Source: VXPW01 sp965115815
GTDB taxonomy: Bacteria; Pseudomonadota; Alphaproteobacteria; TMED109
DNA length: 64,000 nt
Reading direction: 5' to 3'
NCBI GenBank assembly: GCA_965115815.1
Contig: OZ220465.1
Location: 1,612,001-1,676,000, forward strand
The translations under genes and the position numbers were made by a program. This document shows, one piece after another, positions 44,215 to 52,808 of this stretch (its first letter is position 1; the number at the start of each line of letters is the position of its first letter). The notes beneath the pieces are model-generated. The model was given only the letters and a program-made list of their open reading frames with translations. It made no database searches and was not told where the DNA came from.

Positions 44215-44436
44215 ATGTCGGACAGGGAACATCGCGGGATTGCCGTCATGCGCGGCGTGGCGGCAAACGACAATTCCGGTTCGGGGACCGGGGCAGGAGG
44301 CGGGGCCGAGGCGCAGATTGCTTCAGCCGTGGCGAGGCTGGCCCGGCTGATCGGCCGGCGCATCGCGCGCGAGGAACTGGACAGGCTCGATGCCGCCAAC
44401 GACAACGCGCCGGCGAAGGACGCCGGCGAGAGATAG
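44215..44436 (+). CDS. Small protein upstream of a serine recombinase
   Basis: 73 residues from ATG 44215 with a ggaggcgcgagggg leader. Low-complexity N-terminus (MRGVAANDNSGSGTGAGGGA), a short helix (LARLIGRRIAREELDRLDAA) and a second AANDN motif. Small proteins of this type commonly precede site-specific recombinase genes in alphaproteobacterial integrated elements. Function unknown. The gap to the recombinase is 13 bases. Confidence 0.55.
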   Translation: MSDREHRGIAVMRGVAANDNSGSGTGAGGGAEAQIASAVARLARLIGRRIAREELDRLDAANDNAPAKDAGER

Positions 44437-44449
44437 GAGACCGTAAGCC

Positions 44450-44850
44450 ATGACCCTGCGCTGCGCGCTCTATGCCCGCTATTCGTCCGACCAGCAGCGG
44501 GCGGCGCGCGAGGGCTGGAAGATCGCGGGCGCGTACAAGGATTCGGCGATCTCGGGCGACAGCATGATCTTGCGTCCCGGCATCCAGGCGCTGCTGGAGG
44601 ATGCGCGGCGGGGGCTGTTCGAGATCCTGGTCGCGCCGAAGCGCTCGACTAGGTGAGCCGCGATCAGGCCGACGTGGCGACGCTCTACAAGCACCTGCGG
44701 TTTGCGGGGGTGATGATCGTCACCCTGTCGGAAGGCGAAATCGACGAACTCCACGTGGGTCTCAAGGGGACGATGAACGCGCTGTTCCTGAAGGACCTCG
44801 CGGCGAAGACGCACCGGGGCCTCAGGGGCCGGGTCGAGCAGGGCCGCGCC
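44450..44850 (+). pseudogene. Serine recombinase (resolvase family), frameshifted and cut by IS copy B
   Basis: Starts RCALYARYSSDQQRAAREGW; the catalytic Ser lies in ARYSSD. It lacks the segment between SSDQ and R-x-x-A-x-x-x-G. A frameshift near 44635 and an in-frame TAG (gactaggtgagccgc) break it before SRDQADVATLYKHLRFAGVM then GLRGRVEQGR, where the insertion sequence starts at 44851. The recombinase C-terminal domain is not found on the other side. Confidence 0.8.
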
Positions 44851-47279
44851 CTGCCATGCACACACATCCTGCCGGTTAACCCCGAGCCTCTGACCTTCTA
44901 CGGTGGGTTCCATGTCGGCCATGGAACCCGTGCACCGCATCCTGAAGCAACCGGCGCACCTGGTCCGGCTGCAGACGCTTCGGTCTCGGGAGCCGCCGAG
45001 CAGTCGCCGCGCCGCGGCTCGACGGGTAGGTCGAGAGTTTCACCTGACCGATGCACGGGGTCGCTGGCGCGAGCGCAGTTGCCGGGCGGTCCTGAACGAC
45101 CTGGAGCGGGCCCGGCAACTGCGCTTGCCGGCACCCCGCGAGGGAAGAGGTGGCGGCGTTCCCCGGCGGCTGGGCACCGCGGTTCCCGTGCCGTCGGGGG
45201 TTCCCTCGGAAGCGGGTGCGCTGCACGATCTGCGCTTGGTGCCGGTGACCGGGGAGGCGGACCGGCGGATCTGGAACGAGCTGAGGTTCCGGGAGCATCC
45301 GTGCGGGGCGGCGATGCAGGTGGGCGCCCAGCTGCGGTATCGGGTTCGGTCGGAGCACGGCATCCTGGGGGCCCTGGGCTTTTCGGCGCCGGCCTTGCGC
45401 CTAGCTTCCCGGGACCGGTGGATCGGATGGGACGAGATCGCGCGGTCGCAACACCTGAACCATGCGGTGATCGGTCTGAGCCGGTTCCTGATCCGACCGT
45501 CGGTGCGCTGCCGGAACCTGGGCTCCCGGGTGCTGGGGAGGGCGCTGGCCCGGCTGCCCGACGAGATCGAGGCCCGGTACGGGGATCGTCCCCTGTGGGT
45601 CGAAACCTTCGTGGATCCGGAAACCCATGCGGGCACCGTGTTGGCCGCCGCCGGCTGGGAGCGGGTGGGAGAGACCACCGGGCGGGGGCGGTTCGCCCGT
45701 CCCGGGCAGGAGCGGTGGTCGGTCAAGGCGGTGGGGATGCGTCCGCTGCGGAGCGACGGGCGGGCGGTTTTGGGCGGGGCACCGGCGCCGGCGGAGGCCT
45801 TGGGTCCGGCCGACGGACGGGAGCGGGGGAGCGGGACTGCGAACGAGTTCGGCGGAGCTCCGCTGGGGGACCGTCGGCTCAGCCGCCGGTGGGTCACGAG
45901 TGCGTCCCTGATGGCCGACCAACCCGGCGCATCGTTCCCGGCCGCGGCCCGGGGTCAGCGGGCCCTGGTCACCGGGTACTACCGGAGAATCGACCCGCCG
46001 GCCGCGTCGGCGGTCCCACCGGAGGCCATTCTGGCTCCGCACCGGGAGCGCACCCGCCGACGCATGGCCTCCTGCACGACCGTTCTGAGGATCCAGGACG
46101 GATCGGACCTCAACTTCGCGACCCATTCGAAGTGCGGCGAGCTCGGTCTCATCGGCCGCAACCGGAACGCGTCGGGCACCCGGGGTCTGCACCTGCATTC
46201 CACGCTGGCGGTCGACGCGGACACCGGCATTCCCCTCGGCGTCCCCCGCATCGAATCCGACGCGCCGGACGGCCGGGCCGAGCCGGGCACGCCGCTCGAA
46301 GAACGGAAGTCCGCCCGCTGGATGCGGGGCGTGCGAGACACCTCGGAGCGGGTTCCGGATGGCGTGCGGGTCGTCTCCGTACTCGATCGGGAGGCGGGTT
46401 TCTTCGCCCGGTTCGCCGAGCGGCAGCGGCTGGGCAACGTCGATCTTCGGGTCCGGGCCCGCCACAACCGGTCCTTGGGCAAGGACGAAGAGAAGCTCTT
46501 CGAGCAACTGGCAGCGGAACCCTCGGCCGGATCCCTGGAGGTCGAAATCGCCCGCCAGTCGGCCCGCAACTCCACCCGTACCCAGAAGGCCAAGGCGCTG
46601 CGGGAAGCGCGGGTCGCCAAGGTATCCCTGCAGTTCCGGCGCTTCGACCTGCCTCCTCCCGGGAACGGAACCGGCTCGCACGACCCCGTGCCCATGACGG
46701 CGGTCCGCATGACCGAAGAAGATCCACCGGCCGGTGTGGAGCCCCTGCACGGGATCCTGCTCACCCGCCTGCCGGTATCGACCCGGAAAGAGGCGCGGCG
46801 GGTGCGGGAACTGTATCGCCTGCGCGGGCGGATCGAGGACGGGCATCGGGTCCTGAAAAGCGGATGCAAGGCGGAATTCCTCAACCATCGGGACGGACAC
46901 CGGATCGAACAGGCGGTCACGATCAAGGCCGTGATCGCCTGGCGACTCTTCGCCATGGTCATGCTCGGACGGGAAACCCCCGAACTGCCCGCCGAGGTTC
47001 GGTTCTGCAAAACCGAAATCATGGTGCTCAAGGACTTCGCCCGTCGGCACAAGCTTCGGCGCCCACCGGACAACCTGGGGCACGCCGTGCGGACCTTGGC
47101 GATCTTCGGCGGTTACCTCGATCGCCGCAGCGACCCCCCACCCGGACCCACGGTGATCTGGCGGGGCTACACCCATATGGCGATCCTAGCCCAAGGCTAC
47201 GAATGGGTGCTGGAGATGGATCCATCCAGCGAGCTGTACCAGGAATTACGTCCAGACAAGACATGTGAGTCATAGGCAG
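44851..47279 (+). mobile_element. DUF4338-IS4 element, copy B (2,429 bp, complete)
   Basis: Left end ctgccatgcacacacat and inverted right end ctgcctatgactcacat form imperfect terminal repeats. Flanks gccgcgcc (44843-44850) and ggcgcgcc (47280-47287) differ in one base and look like an 8-bp target duplication. It carries one long gene. It interrupts the recombinase remnant on its left and truncates a small gene on its right. Confidence 0.88.
44921..47275 (+). CDS. DUF4338 (DruA-like) domain fused to IS4/Tn5-like transposase
   Basis: 784 residues from ATG 44921 (ATG 44912 or GTG 44903 also possible). Residues 1 to about 300 are DUF4338, the domain of Druantia protein DruA: TGEADRRIWNELRFREHPCG, SEHGILGALGFSAPALRLAS, RDRWIGWDE, WVETFVDPETHAGTVLAAAG. 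From about 310 on is a Tn5-like transposase: N-terminal DNA-binding part (GAPLGDRRLSRRWVTSASLM), first Asp in VLRIQDGSDLNF, second in VSVLDREAGFFARF, and the IS4 signature Y-x2-R-x3-E-x6-K in YRLRGRIEDGHRVLK. One uninterrupted frame, so presumably active. The DruA-like part may aid target capture or strand nicking (inference). Confidence 0.88.
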   Translation: MEPVHRILKQPAHLVRLQTLRSREPPSSRRAAARRVGREFHLTDARGRWRERSCRAVLNDLERARQLRLPAPREGRGGGVPRRLGTAVPVPSGVPSEAGALHDLRLVPVTGEADRRIWNELRFREHPCGAAMQVGAQLRYRVRSEHGILGALGFSAPALRLASRDRWIGWDEIARSQHLNHAVIGLSRFLIRPSVRCRNLGSRVLGRALARLPDEIEARYGDRPLWVETFVDPETHAGTVLAAAGWERVGETTGRGRFARPGQERWSVKAVGMRPLRSDGRAVLGGAPAPAEALGPADGRERGSGTANEFGGAPLGDRRLSRRWVTSASLMADQPGASFPAAARGQRALVTGYYRRIDPPAASAVPPEAILAPHRERTRRRMASCTTVLRIQDGSDLNFATHSKCGELGLIGRNRNASGTRGLHLHSTLAVDADTGIPLGVPRIESDAPDGRAEPGTPLEERKSARWMRGVRDTSERVPDGVRVVSVLDREAGFFARFAERQRLGNVDLRVRARHNRSLGKDEEKLFEQLAAEPSAGSLEVEIARQSARNSTRTQKAKALREARVAKVSLQFRRFDLPPPGNGTGSHDPVPMTAVRMTEEDPPAGVEPLHGILLTRLPVSTRKEARRVRELYRLRGRIEDGHRVLKSGCKAEFLNHRDGHRIEQAVTIKAVIAWRLFAMVMLGRETPELPAEVRFCKTEIMVLKDFARRHKLRRPPDNLGHAVRTLAIFGGYLDRRSDPPPGPTVIWRGYTHMAILAQGYEWVLEMDPSSELYQELRPDKTCES

Positions 47280-47689
47280 GGCGCGCCCCCGCCGGTCCAC
47301 AGGCAGCGGGCCCGAGTGCATGTGGGCGTCGCGACAGGACTGCTTCCGGCATGGGCGCCGGTCGCGACGAGGGCATCCGCGCGCCGGGCAAAGTCCCGGG
47401 CACGTGCCTTTTGCTCCTCCGGACCCTCCGGCCCGGACGGATCGACGCCGAACACCTCCCTGGCGACATGATCGCCGAAGTCGCCGCCCAATTTCTTGAA
47501 ATCGGAACCGGAGCAGACGCCCAAAGTCAGCAGGAGGGCTGCCGCAACAGCCCCGGAAGGACCGGATATTCGGGCCTTCCGCCGGCAAAACAGGTATGGC
47601 GATCCGGTTCCGGACATGCGGCGAAACTCCTCCGCTGCCGCCTCTTTTATCAAGGCTTCCGCCTTTGCTGCCGGCAGCCGCGGGCGCAT
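47280..47689 (-). CDS. Hypothetical protein truncated by IS copy B
   Basis: ATG at 47689; 137 codons before the frame enters the IS end. It has an amphipathic charged start (PRLPAAKAEALIKEAAAEEF), a hydrophobic segment ending in a Cys (GAVAAALLLTLGVCSGSDFK), and an Ala/Arg-rich tail (EEQKARARDFARRADALVAT). Not recognised. The hydrophobic stretch could be a membrane anchor. The C-terminus was probably lost to the insertion. Confidence 0.4.
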
Positions 47690-47791
47690 GTCAAGCGGAA
47701 AAGCGGGCTGACCGGCTTGATCAACATCCGCGTCTGCGCGCGTGACGTCCTGGCCGGCCGGGTCGAGAGGGAAGACGGCCCCGATCCCCGC

Positions 47792-48845
47792 CTATCGCAG
47801 TGTGATCTCCGCCCTGCGCCCGATCCGGAAGGGTCCTGCCGGCGACTCTCCGGAGACGATGAACTCCGCGCGGTAGACGCCCGGCTCCCAACTCGCGGAC
47901 TTTCGGCGCTTGCCGGCATAGGAGAAATAGCGCGCCCGGTCCTCGTCGATCGAATGCCGGTTGCGGAACAGGATGCGGCCGTCCGGGCCGGAAATGACGG
48001 TCTCGATCCTCGATCAATGTGCCCGAAAACGCGCCCAGCAGGACCGTGTATCCGACGAGCGCCGCCGCAGTCGCCGAAGCGGCCTGCGGATAGCCGCCAT
48101 GCACCGCCCGGTCCGTCTCGGGAACCTCCGCCGCCAAGCCGGCGCGATGGACAATCGTCGGCGTGTAGCGCGCCGGATAGTCGGAGGCCCGCCACAGTGC
48201 CGTTCCCGTCCGGCCGGAGGCCGACGCCGCGCAGCGCGGCGGGTCGGCGCGCTACACGCCGACGAAGGGATCGACGCGGCCGGCCGTTCCTCTCGACCTG
48301 GAAATGCAGATGCGGAAGCTCCGCCCGGCCGGAGCTTCCCGTCCGCCCCAGCAGGTCTCCCGCCGAGACCCGCGCGCCCTTGCGCACCGTGACGCTCCCG
48401 CGCTGCAGATGGCAGTATTGGGTCGTCCAGCCGCCACCGTGGTCGAGGCGCACGCCGTTGCCGCATTCCCTGCCTTCCCGGCTCGGGTCGACCCCCTCGC
48501 CGGGCTGTCCTCCATTCCGTCGCGCCATCCCGACACCACGCCGTCGGCCGCTGCGACGACAGGCAGCCGCGCGCCCGGATCGACGGGCGCGATATCCGTC
48601 CCCTTGTGCCCCTCATAGGTCCTGAGCCCGCAGCGGTAGTCCCGGTAGGCAGGCCCGGACTGGAGGTCCATGTAAGCGAAGAACCGGCAGTCCCGCCCGA
48701 TCTCGCAGCGCACCGGAAAGAGGAGGCCCGGCGGGTCCGCCACCTGCGCGCCCGCTCCCGCCAGGGCGGCGCAAACCGCCGGCAGCCAGCCGGCGCGGCA
48801 AGGGCGCCGAAGAAGCCGCGCAAGGCATTCCCGCATTTTCATCAT
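47792..48845 (-). pseudogene. M23-family metallopeptidase, frameshifted
   Basis: Starts MMKMRECLARLLRRPCRAGW with a likely signal peptide. The M23 domain is recognisable over several frames: CRFFAYMDLQSGPAYRDYRC, then YEGHKGTDIAPVDPGARLPV (Zn ligands His and Asp), GNGVRLDHGGGWTTQYCHLQ and LPHLHFQVERNGR (H-x-H). A beta-rich tail (GVYRAEFIVSGESPAGPFRI) ends at the stop at 47792. At least two frame changes (near 48490 and 48290) break it. The family cleaves peptidoglycan cross-bridges. Confidence 0.8.
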
Positions 48846-49085
48846 CGACCCGCCAATTCCATGGTTCGGGAACACCCCATGCGGCGCGTCAGGTCTCCAG
48901 AGTCTGCTGATGACGCCCCATGGGGCGGATCGTTGCCGGTCCGTTGCAGGCAGTGGCCCGGCCGGATACTCATACTCACATCCTTGTGACCGTCGGGGCA
49001 TTGCCGCGGCTGCCGGCATGGAATAGCCTTTCGGTGCAGTGCCTTCATGCCCTGCCATGGACCCATGCGTTGAGGAGAGAGCGCG
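48846..49085. other. Intergenic region upstream of the RTX gene
   Basis: Divergent region between the broken M23 gene and the RTX gene. gttgaggagagagcgcg supplies a good ribosome binding site before the ATG at 49086. Some AT-richer words (atactcatactcacatcc) near 48970 may belong to a promoter, but no clear boxes stand out. Confidence 0.35.
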
Positions 49086-51608
49086 ATGACACAGGATATT
49101 TCCCGGACCGGCGGCGTTGGCGACGACATCCTGACGGGGGGCGTCGGCAATGACATCCTGAAGGGCGGCCTCGGCGACGACATCCTGACGGGCGGCGACG
49201 GCGACGACACGCTGACGGGCGGAACCGCAAGCCCGGGAGCCGATGCGGACTTTCTCGTCATGAACCCCGGCAGCTCGGACGATGACACGCTGGACGGCGG
49301 CGCGGGCGACGACACGCTGGACGGCGGCGCGGGCCATGACACTCTGGACAGCGGCGCGGGCAACGACACGCTGTATGGCGGCGACGGGGACGACACGGTC
49401 GATGGCGGCGCGGGCAACGACCGTCTGGAGGGCGGCCGGGGCGCCGACAGGCTGACCGGCGGCCGGGGCGCGGACTCGCTCTATGGCGGCAGTGGCCATG
49501 ACATCTTTGCGTTCGCGGTGGGTGACGGGGCCGACTACATCGGCGATTTCGAGGCTGGCGACATCATCGAGATTGCCGGGGTGTCCGGCGGTTTCGGGGG
49601 TCTTGTGATCGAGCAGAAGGGCTCCCGGACCGTCATCCGCTACGGCGACGGTGACACGATCACCCTGTCGGGCGTGACGGCGGCCTCCCTTGGCGCGGAC
49701 GACTTCCGGTTCCTTCCCGTCGAGGCAGCCCCGCCGGACGACAACGATGACGGCGACGATGATGCCTTGAGCGGCGGGTCCGACGGCGGGACGGTGCTCA
49801 CGGGCGGCAAGGATGCGGACACGCTGGCAGGTGGTGATGGCGACGACACCCTGCGTGGCGGCATGGGTGGCGACACACTCACCGGCGGCGCGGGCGACGA
49901 CACCCTGCGCGGCGGCATGGGCGACGACACCCTGGCCGGCGGGGCCGGCGATGACACCCTGGGGGGCGGCAAGGGCGACGATACCCTGGCCGGCGGCGCG
50001 GGCGACGACACGCTGCGCGGCGCCAGGGGTGCCGACACCCTGCGCGGCGGCGCGGGCGATGACACGCTGGGGGGCGGCCGCGGCGCCGACACCTTCGTGT
50101 TCGAGGCGGGAGACGGCACCGACATCATTACCGACTTCGGGGCCGGCGACAGGATTCGCCTCGACGGCGTATCCGGCGGGTTCACGGCACTGGTCATCGA
50201 GCAGAACGGCGCCGATACCGTCATTCGCTACGGCGGCGGCGACACGATCACCCTGTCGGGCGTATCGGCGGACAGTCTGGATGCGAACAACTTCATCCTG
50301 CCTGCTGGCGGCGGCGGCGACGATCACGAAAAGGCCGCTTACGGCGCCAGTGCGAGCGACGACGACGACAACGACGGCGGCAACCCCCTCGATAACGACA
50401 ACGACGGTGGCGATCCGAATGCTGACAACGACGGCGGCGATCCGAATGCCGGCAACGATGGCGGCGAGGACACGGACACGGACACGATCCCGGGCACCTC
50501 GGGCGATGAGCCGTTCGACATGGGCAAGCCCGCGGACCCGCTGCCCCGCAATGGCGTTACCTTCAACGGTGGGTCCGGCGTCGACTGTTACATCAGCGGC
50601 GACGGGGACGACACCCTGAACGGTGGCGGAGGCGACGATGTGCTCTTCGGACGCGGAGGCGACGACACCCTCAACGGCGACGCGGGCGACGATGACCTCG
50701 CTGGCGGGCGCGGCGACGACGACCTGAACGGCGGGGTCGGCGATGATGATCTCTTCGGCGGGATTGGCAACGACACTCTCAACGGCGACTCGGGTGACGA
50801 CGACCTCTACGGCGAGGGCGGCGACGACATTCTCAACGGCGGCGACGGCCGCGATCTCTTCGACGGCAGCACCGGAACCGACACGCTGACGGGCGGCGGC
50901 GGTGCTGACACTTTCCGGTTCGCAGCGGGAGACGGGCATGATACCATTACCGACTTCGGAGGAGGCGACAGGATCGACATCATTGGTGTGTCCCCTCGCA
51001 GGTTTGCGGCGCTGGTGATTGAGCAGGACGGTGCCGATGCCGTCATCCGCTACGGCGACGGCGACACGATCACCCTGGTAGACGTTGCGGCAGACTCCTT
51101 GGATCGAAACGACTTCATCGTCCGGCCCGGCGTACTCAACTACTTTGCCAACGGCGACTTCGGCGGCACCCTCAATGGCAGTGGCCGCGGCGATGTGCTC
51201 TACGGCGGGGCAGGCGACGACATCCTCTACGCCGGGAACGGCAACGATTGGCTCAACGACTACGGCGGCGGCGACGACATCCTCAGAGGGGGGAGAGGCG
51301 ACGACACCCTCTACGCCGGGAGCGGCAACGACACGCTGGTGGGCGGCAAAGGCACCGACACGCTAATGGGCGGTAAGGGCGCCGACCGGTTCGTTTTCGA
51401 CAACGAATCCGAAACCGACCGCATCCGCGACTTCGAAGACGGGCAGGACATCATCGTCATCAGGGGCAGCCTGCAATTCTCCGATCTCGATATCAAGCAA
51501 AGCGGCAACGACACCGTGATCGGTGACCCTGCCAACACCTTCTCGATCGTGGTCGAGGGGATTCGGGCGGCGCAGCTGACCGAGGCCGATTTCGACTTCC
51601 TGGGCTGA
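49086..51608 (+). CDS. RTX-type calcium-binding repeat protein (probable type I secretion substrate)
   Basis: 840 residues made mostly of nonapeptide G-G-x-G-x-D-x-L-x repeats (for example GGAGDDTLDGGAGHDTLDSG), which bind Ca2+ as parallel beta-rolls. Three times a repeat block is closed by the same non-repeat module: F-x-F-x-x-G-D-G-x-D-x-I-x-D-F then GVSGGFGGLVIEQKG and RYGDGDTITLSGV. Between blocks two and three lies an Asp/Asn-rich linker (NDNDGGDPNADNDGGDPNAG). No enzymatic domain. The C-terminus ends hydrophobic-acidic (LTEADFDFLG), typical of type I secretion signals. No hlyB/hlyD genes are in the window. Probably an extracellular or surface-layer-like protein. Confidence 0.88.
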   Translation: MTQDISRTGGVGDDILTGGVGNDILKGGLGDDILTGGDGDDTLTGGTASPGADADFLVMNPGSSDDDTLDGGAGDDTLDGGAGHDTLDSGAGNDTLYGGDGDDTVDGGAGNDRLEGGRGADRLTGGRGADSLYGGSGHDIFAFAVGDGADYIGDFEAGDIIEIAGVSGGFGGLVIEQKGSRTVIRYGDGDTITLSGVTAASLGADDFRFLPVEAAPPDDNDDGDDDALSGGSDGGTVLTGGKDADTLAGGDGDDTLRGGMGGDTLTGGAGDDTLRGGMGDDTLAGGAGDDTLGGGKGDDTLAGGAGDDTLRGARGADTLRGGAGDDTLGGGRGADTFVFEAGDGTDIITDFGAGDRIRLDGVSGGFTALVIEQNGADTVIRYGGGDTITLSGVSADSLDANNFILPAGGGGDDHEKAAYGASASDDDDNDGGNPLDNDNDGGDPNADNDGGDPNAGNDGGEDTDTDTIPGTSGDEPFDMGKPADPLPRNGVTFNGGSGVDCYISGDGDDTLNGGGGDDVLFGRGGDDTLNGDAGDDDLAGGRGDDDLNGGVGDDDLFGGIGNDTLNGDSGDDDLYGEGGDDILNGGDGRDLFDGSTGTDTLTGGGGADTFRFAAGDGHDTITDFGGGDRIDIIGVSPRRFAALVIEQDGADAVIRYGDGDTITLVDVAADSLDRNDFIVRPGVLNYFANGDFGGTLNGSGRGDVLYGGAGDDILYAGNGNDWLNDYGGGDDILRGGRGDDTLYAGSGNDTLVGGKGTDTLMGGKGADRFVFDNESETDRIRDFEDGQDIIVIRGSLQFSDLDIKQSGNDTVIGDPANTFSIVVEGIRAAQLTEADFDFLG

Positions 51609-51911
51609 GGTGAGCGGCCGCGAAGGCTGTCCTGCCGACGCGCCGCCCCGTCTTTCGGGGGATCGCGAGGTCGCGCTGCCGGCAGGAGCAAAAGATCCTT
51701 GCCCTGCTGGGCACCACGACGCTGAATTCTAACGGACACCGAAAGAACAGGGGGTTGGGGAATATCGGCTCTCGATTCCCTGATATGCGCGGAAGGTGTG
51801 CCGGATTGAGGCTGGCGATGCGGATTTTCGGGCACAGCGATGGCGGCGTTGGAGCGTCGAGAGGTCGGATGATGTGCGTTCGCCGGTTAGTGTCCGGCCC
51901 AGAATGAATTA
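51609..51911. other. Spacer after the RTX gene
   Basis: About 300 bases with no supported gene. ccgccccgtctttcggggg at about 51639 forms a short hairpin that may end RTX transcription. Otherwise nothing recognised. Confidence 0.35.
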
Positions 51912-51987
51912 AGTGATTTCAGTGGGTTTTGCTTCACTGGTTGTGTCCAGGCAATCAGCGAGGCACAAGATGTGGACTGAAATCACT
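51912..51987. repeat. 76-bp unit bounded by perfect 12-bp inverted repeats
   Basis: agtgatttcagt at 51912-51923 and its exact reverse complement actgaaatcact at 51976-51987. The interior (gggttttgcttcactggttg ...) is AT-richer than the surroundings. It adjoins the 3' end of the small minus-strand gene. Could be a mini inverted-repeat element end pair or a long-loop hairpin. Confidence 0.45.
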
Positions 51988-52246
51988 CGACACGTACATC
52001 GTATTCAGACCTCCCGCTCACATCGATTTTCGTTTCCCCTTCGCTCTCGACATGCATTCGGTCGCGAAGAATTCGTGGTGCATCGAGCGTGTCTTTCTCT
52101 ACGAGATAGCCCACCAAGTCCGATTCGCTTGATGCCATGATTCTATTGCGCTCCCATCCCGCCACCTCTTGCCCGATCGCAGACTCGTAGCTGCGAATCA
52201 GCGCGGAGAGATCCCTTCCCCAAAACAGCAGGTCATCGCTCGTCAT
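51983..52246 (-). CDS. Conserved-looking hypothetical protein, possibly 3'-truncated
   Basis: 87 residues from ATG 52246: MTSDDLLFWGRDLSALIRSY then ESAIGQEVAGWERNRIMASS and LVGYLVEKDTLDAPRILRDR. The start resembles small uncharacterised bacterial proteins with an S-Y-E-x-A-I-x-x-E-V core. Lower GC than neighbours. The last residues enter the 12-bp inverted repeat, so the natural C-terminus may be lost. Function unknown. Confidence 0.45.
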   Translation of the reverse strand: MTSDDLLFWGRDLSALIRSYESAIGQEVAGWERNRIMASSESDLVGYLVEKDTLDAPRILRDRMHVESEGETKIDVSGRSEYDVRVE

Positions 52247-52339
52247 GCTTCCACTCCACCCTCAGATCCCGAACCTAGCTGCAGGTATCTGCGTCGAACT
52301 GACACTGCCACGGAACCGCTTCCGGGGTTGGTATTGACA

Positions 52340-52808
52340 CTGCATCTTACCTTGCTTCGTTCCCTATCAGTGCAACGAGCCGACCAGCAGGAATTGATCT
52401 TCGGGGCTGGGCCTAGTCGGTGCGCGCCCTCGCCCCCGAAGTCCACCCCCGCGCCGAGGTGGTAGCGCGCGCCCGGCCGACTCCGCCAGGCTCGGCCCGG
52501 CATGCGGGGTCGATGCCGCCGTCGGCCCCGGTCCGCCGAGGCCGAAGCCATGGCCGAACTCCGCCTCCGGACGGCTCCCCCGGTTCGCGGCCGCGCCCGT
52601 CGCGGCGTCCTGGGCCAGGGTAGGTCGTAGATCCGACCGAGGCCGCTCTTCGTCGCGCCGTGCGCGGAACCGAAGCGCAGGAACGTCCTCCGTCCATCGC
52701 TCCCGTCGTAGCGCACCCTCACCTCCAGCGCCGGCGTCAGCGTCGCACCTCTCGCCAGCACGTGCTCGTACGATCCCTCCAGCCGCAGCCCTCTCTGCCA
52801 ACATCGCT
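52340..52808 (-). pseudogene. Autotransporter beta-barrel remnant
   Basis: Across three minus-strand frames one can read LRLEGSYEHVLARGATLTPA then LEVRVRYDGSDG, SAHGATKSGLGRIYDLP, EAEFGHGFGL and ALRAGARYHLGAGVDFGGEG. This order is that of the C-terminal barrel of a class of autotransporter outer-membrane proteins. Several frameshifts and the loss of the final strand show it is dead. It is cut upstream by the IS3 element at 52809. Confidence 0.55.

Noticed and set aside
48252..50939. 895-codon minus-strand ORF opposite the RTX gene
   Set aside because: It mirrors the Asp/Gly repeats of the plus-strand RTX protein as Val/Ala-rich repeats and crosses the broken M23 gene. The plus strand has the ribosome binding site and a known fold, so this is an antisense artefact.
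49086..51608. Possible CRISPR-like array because of dense short repeats
   Set aside because: Repeats are in-frame codon repeats of G-G-x-G-x-D with 9-residue periodicity and no unique spacers, so they are protein repeats.
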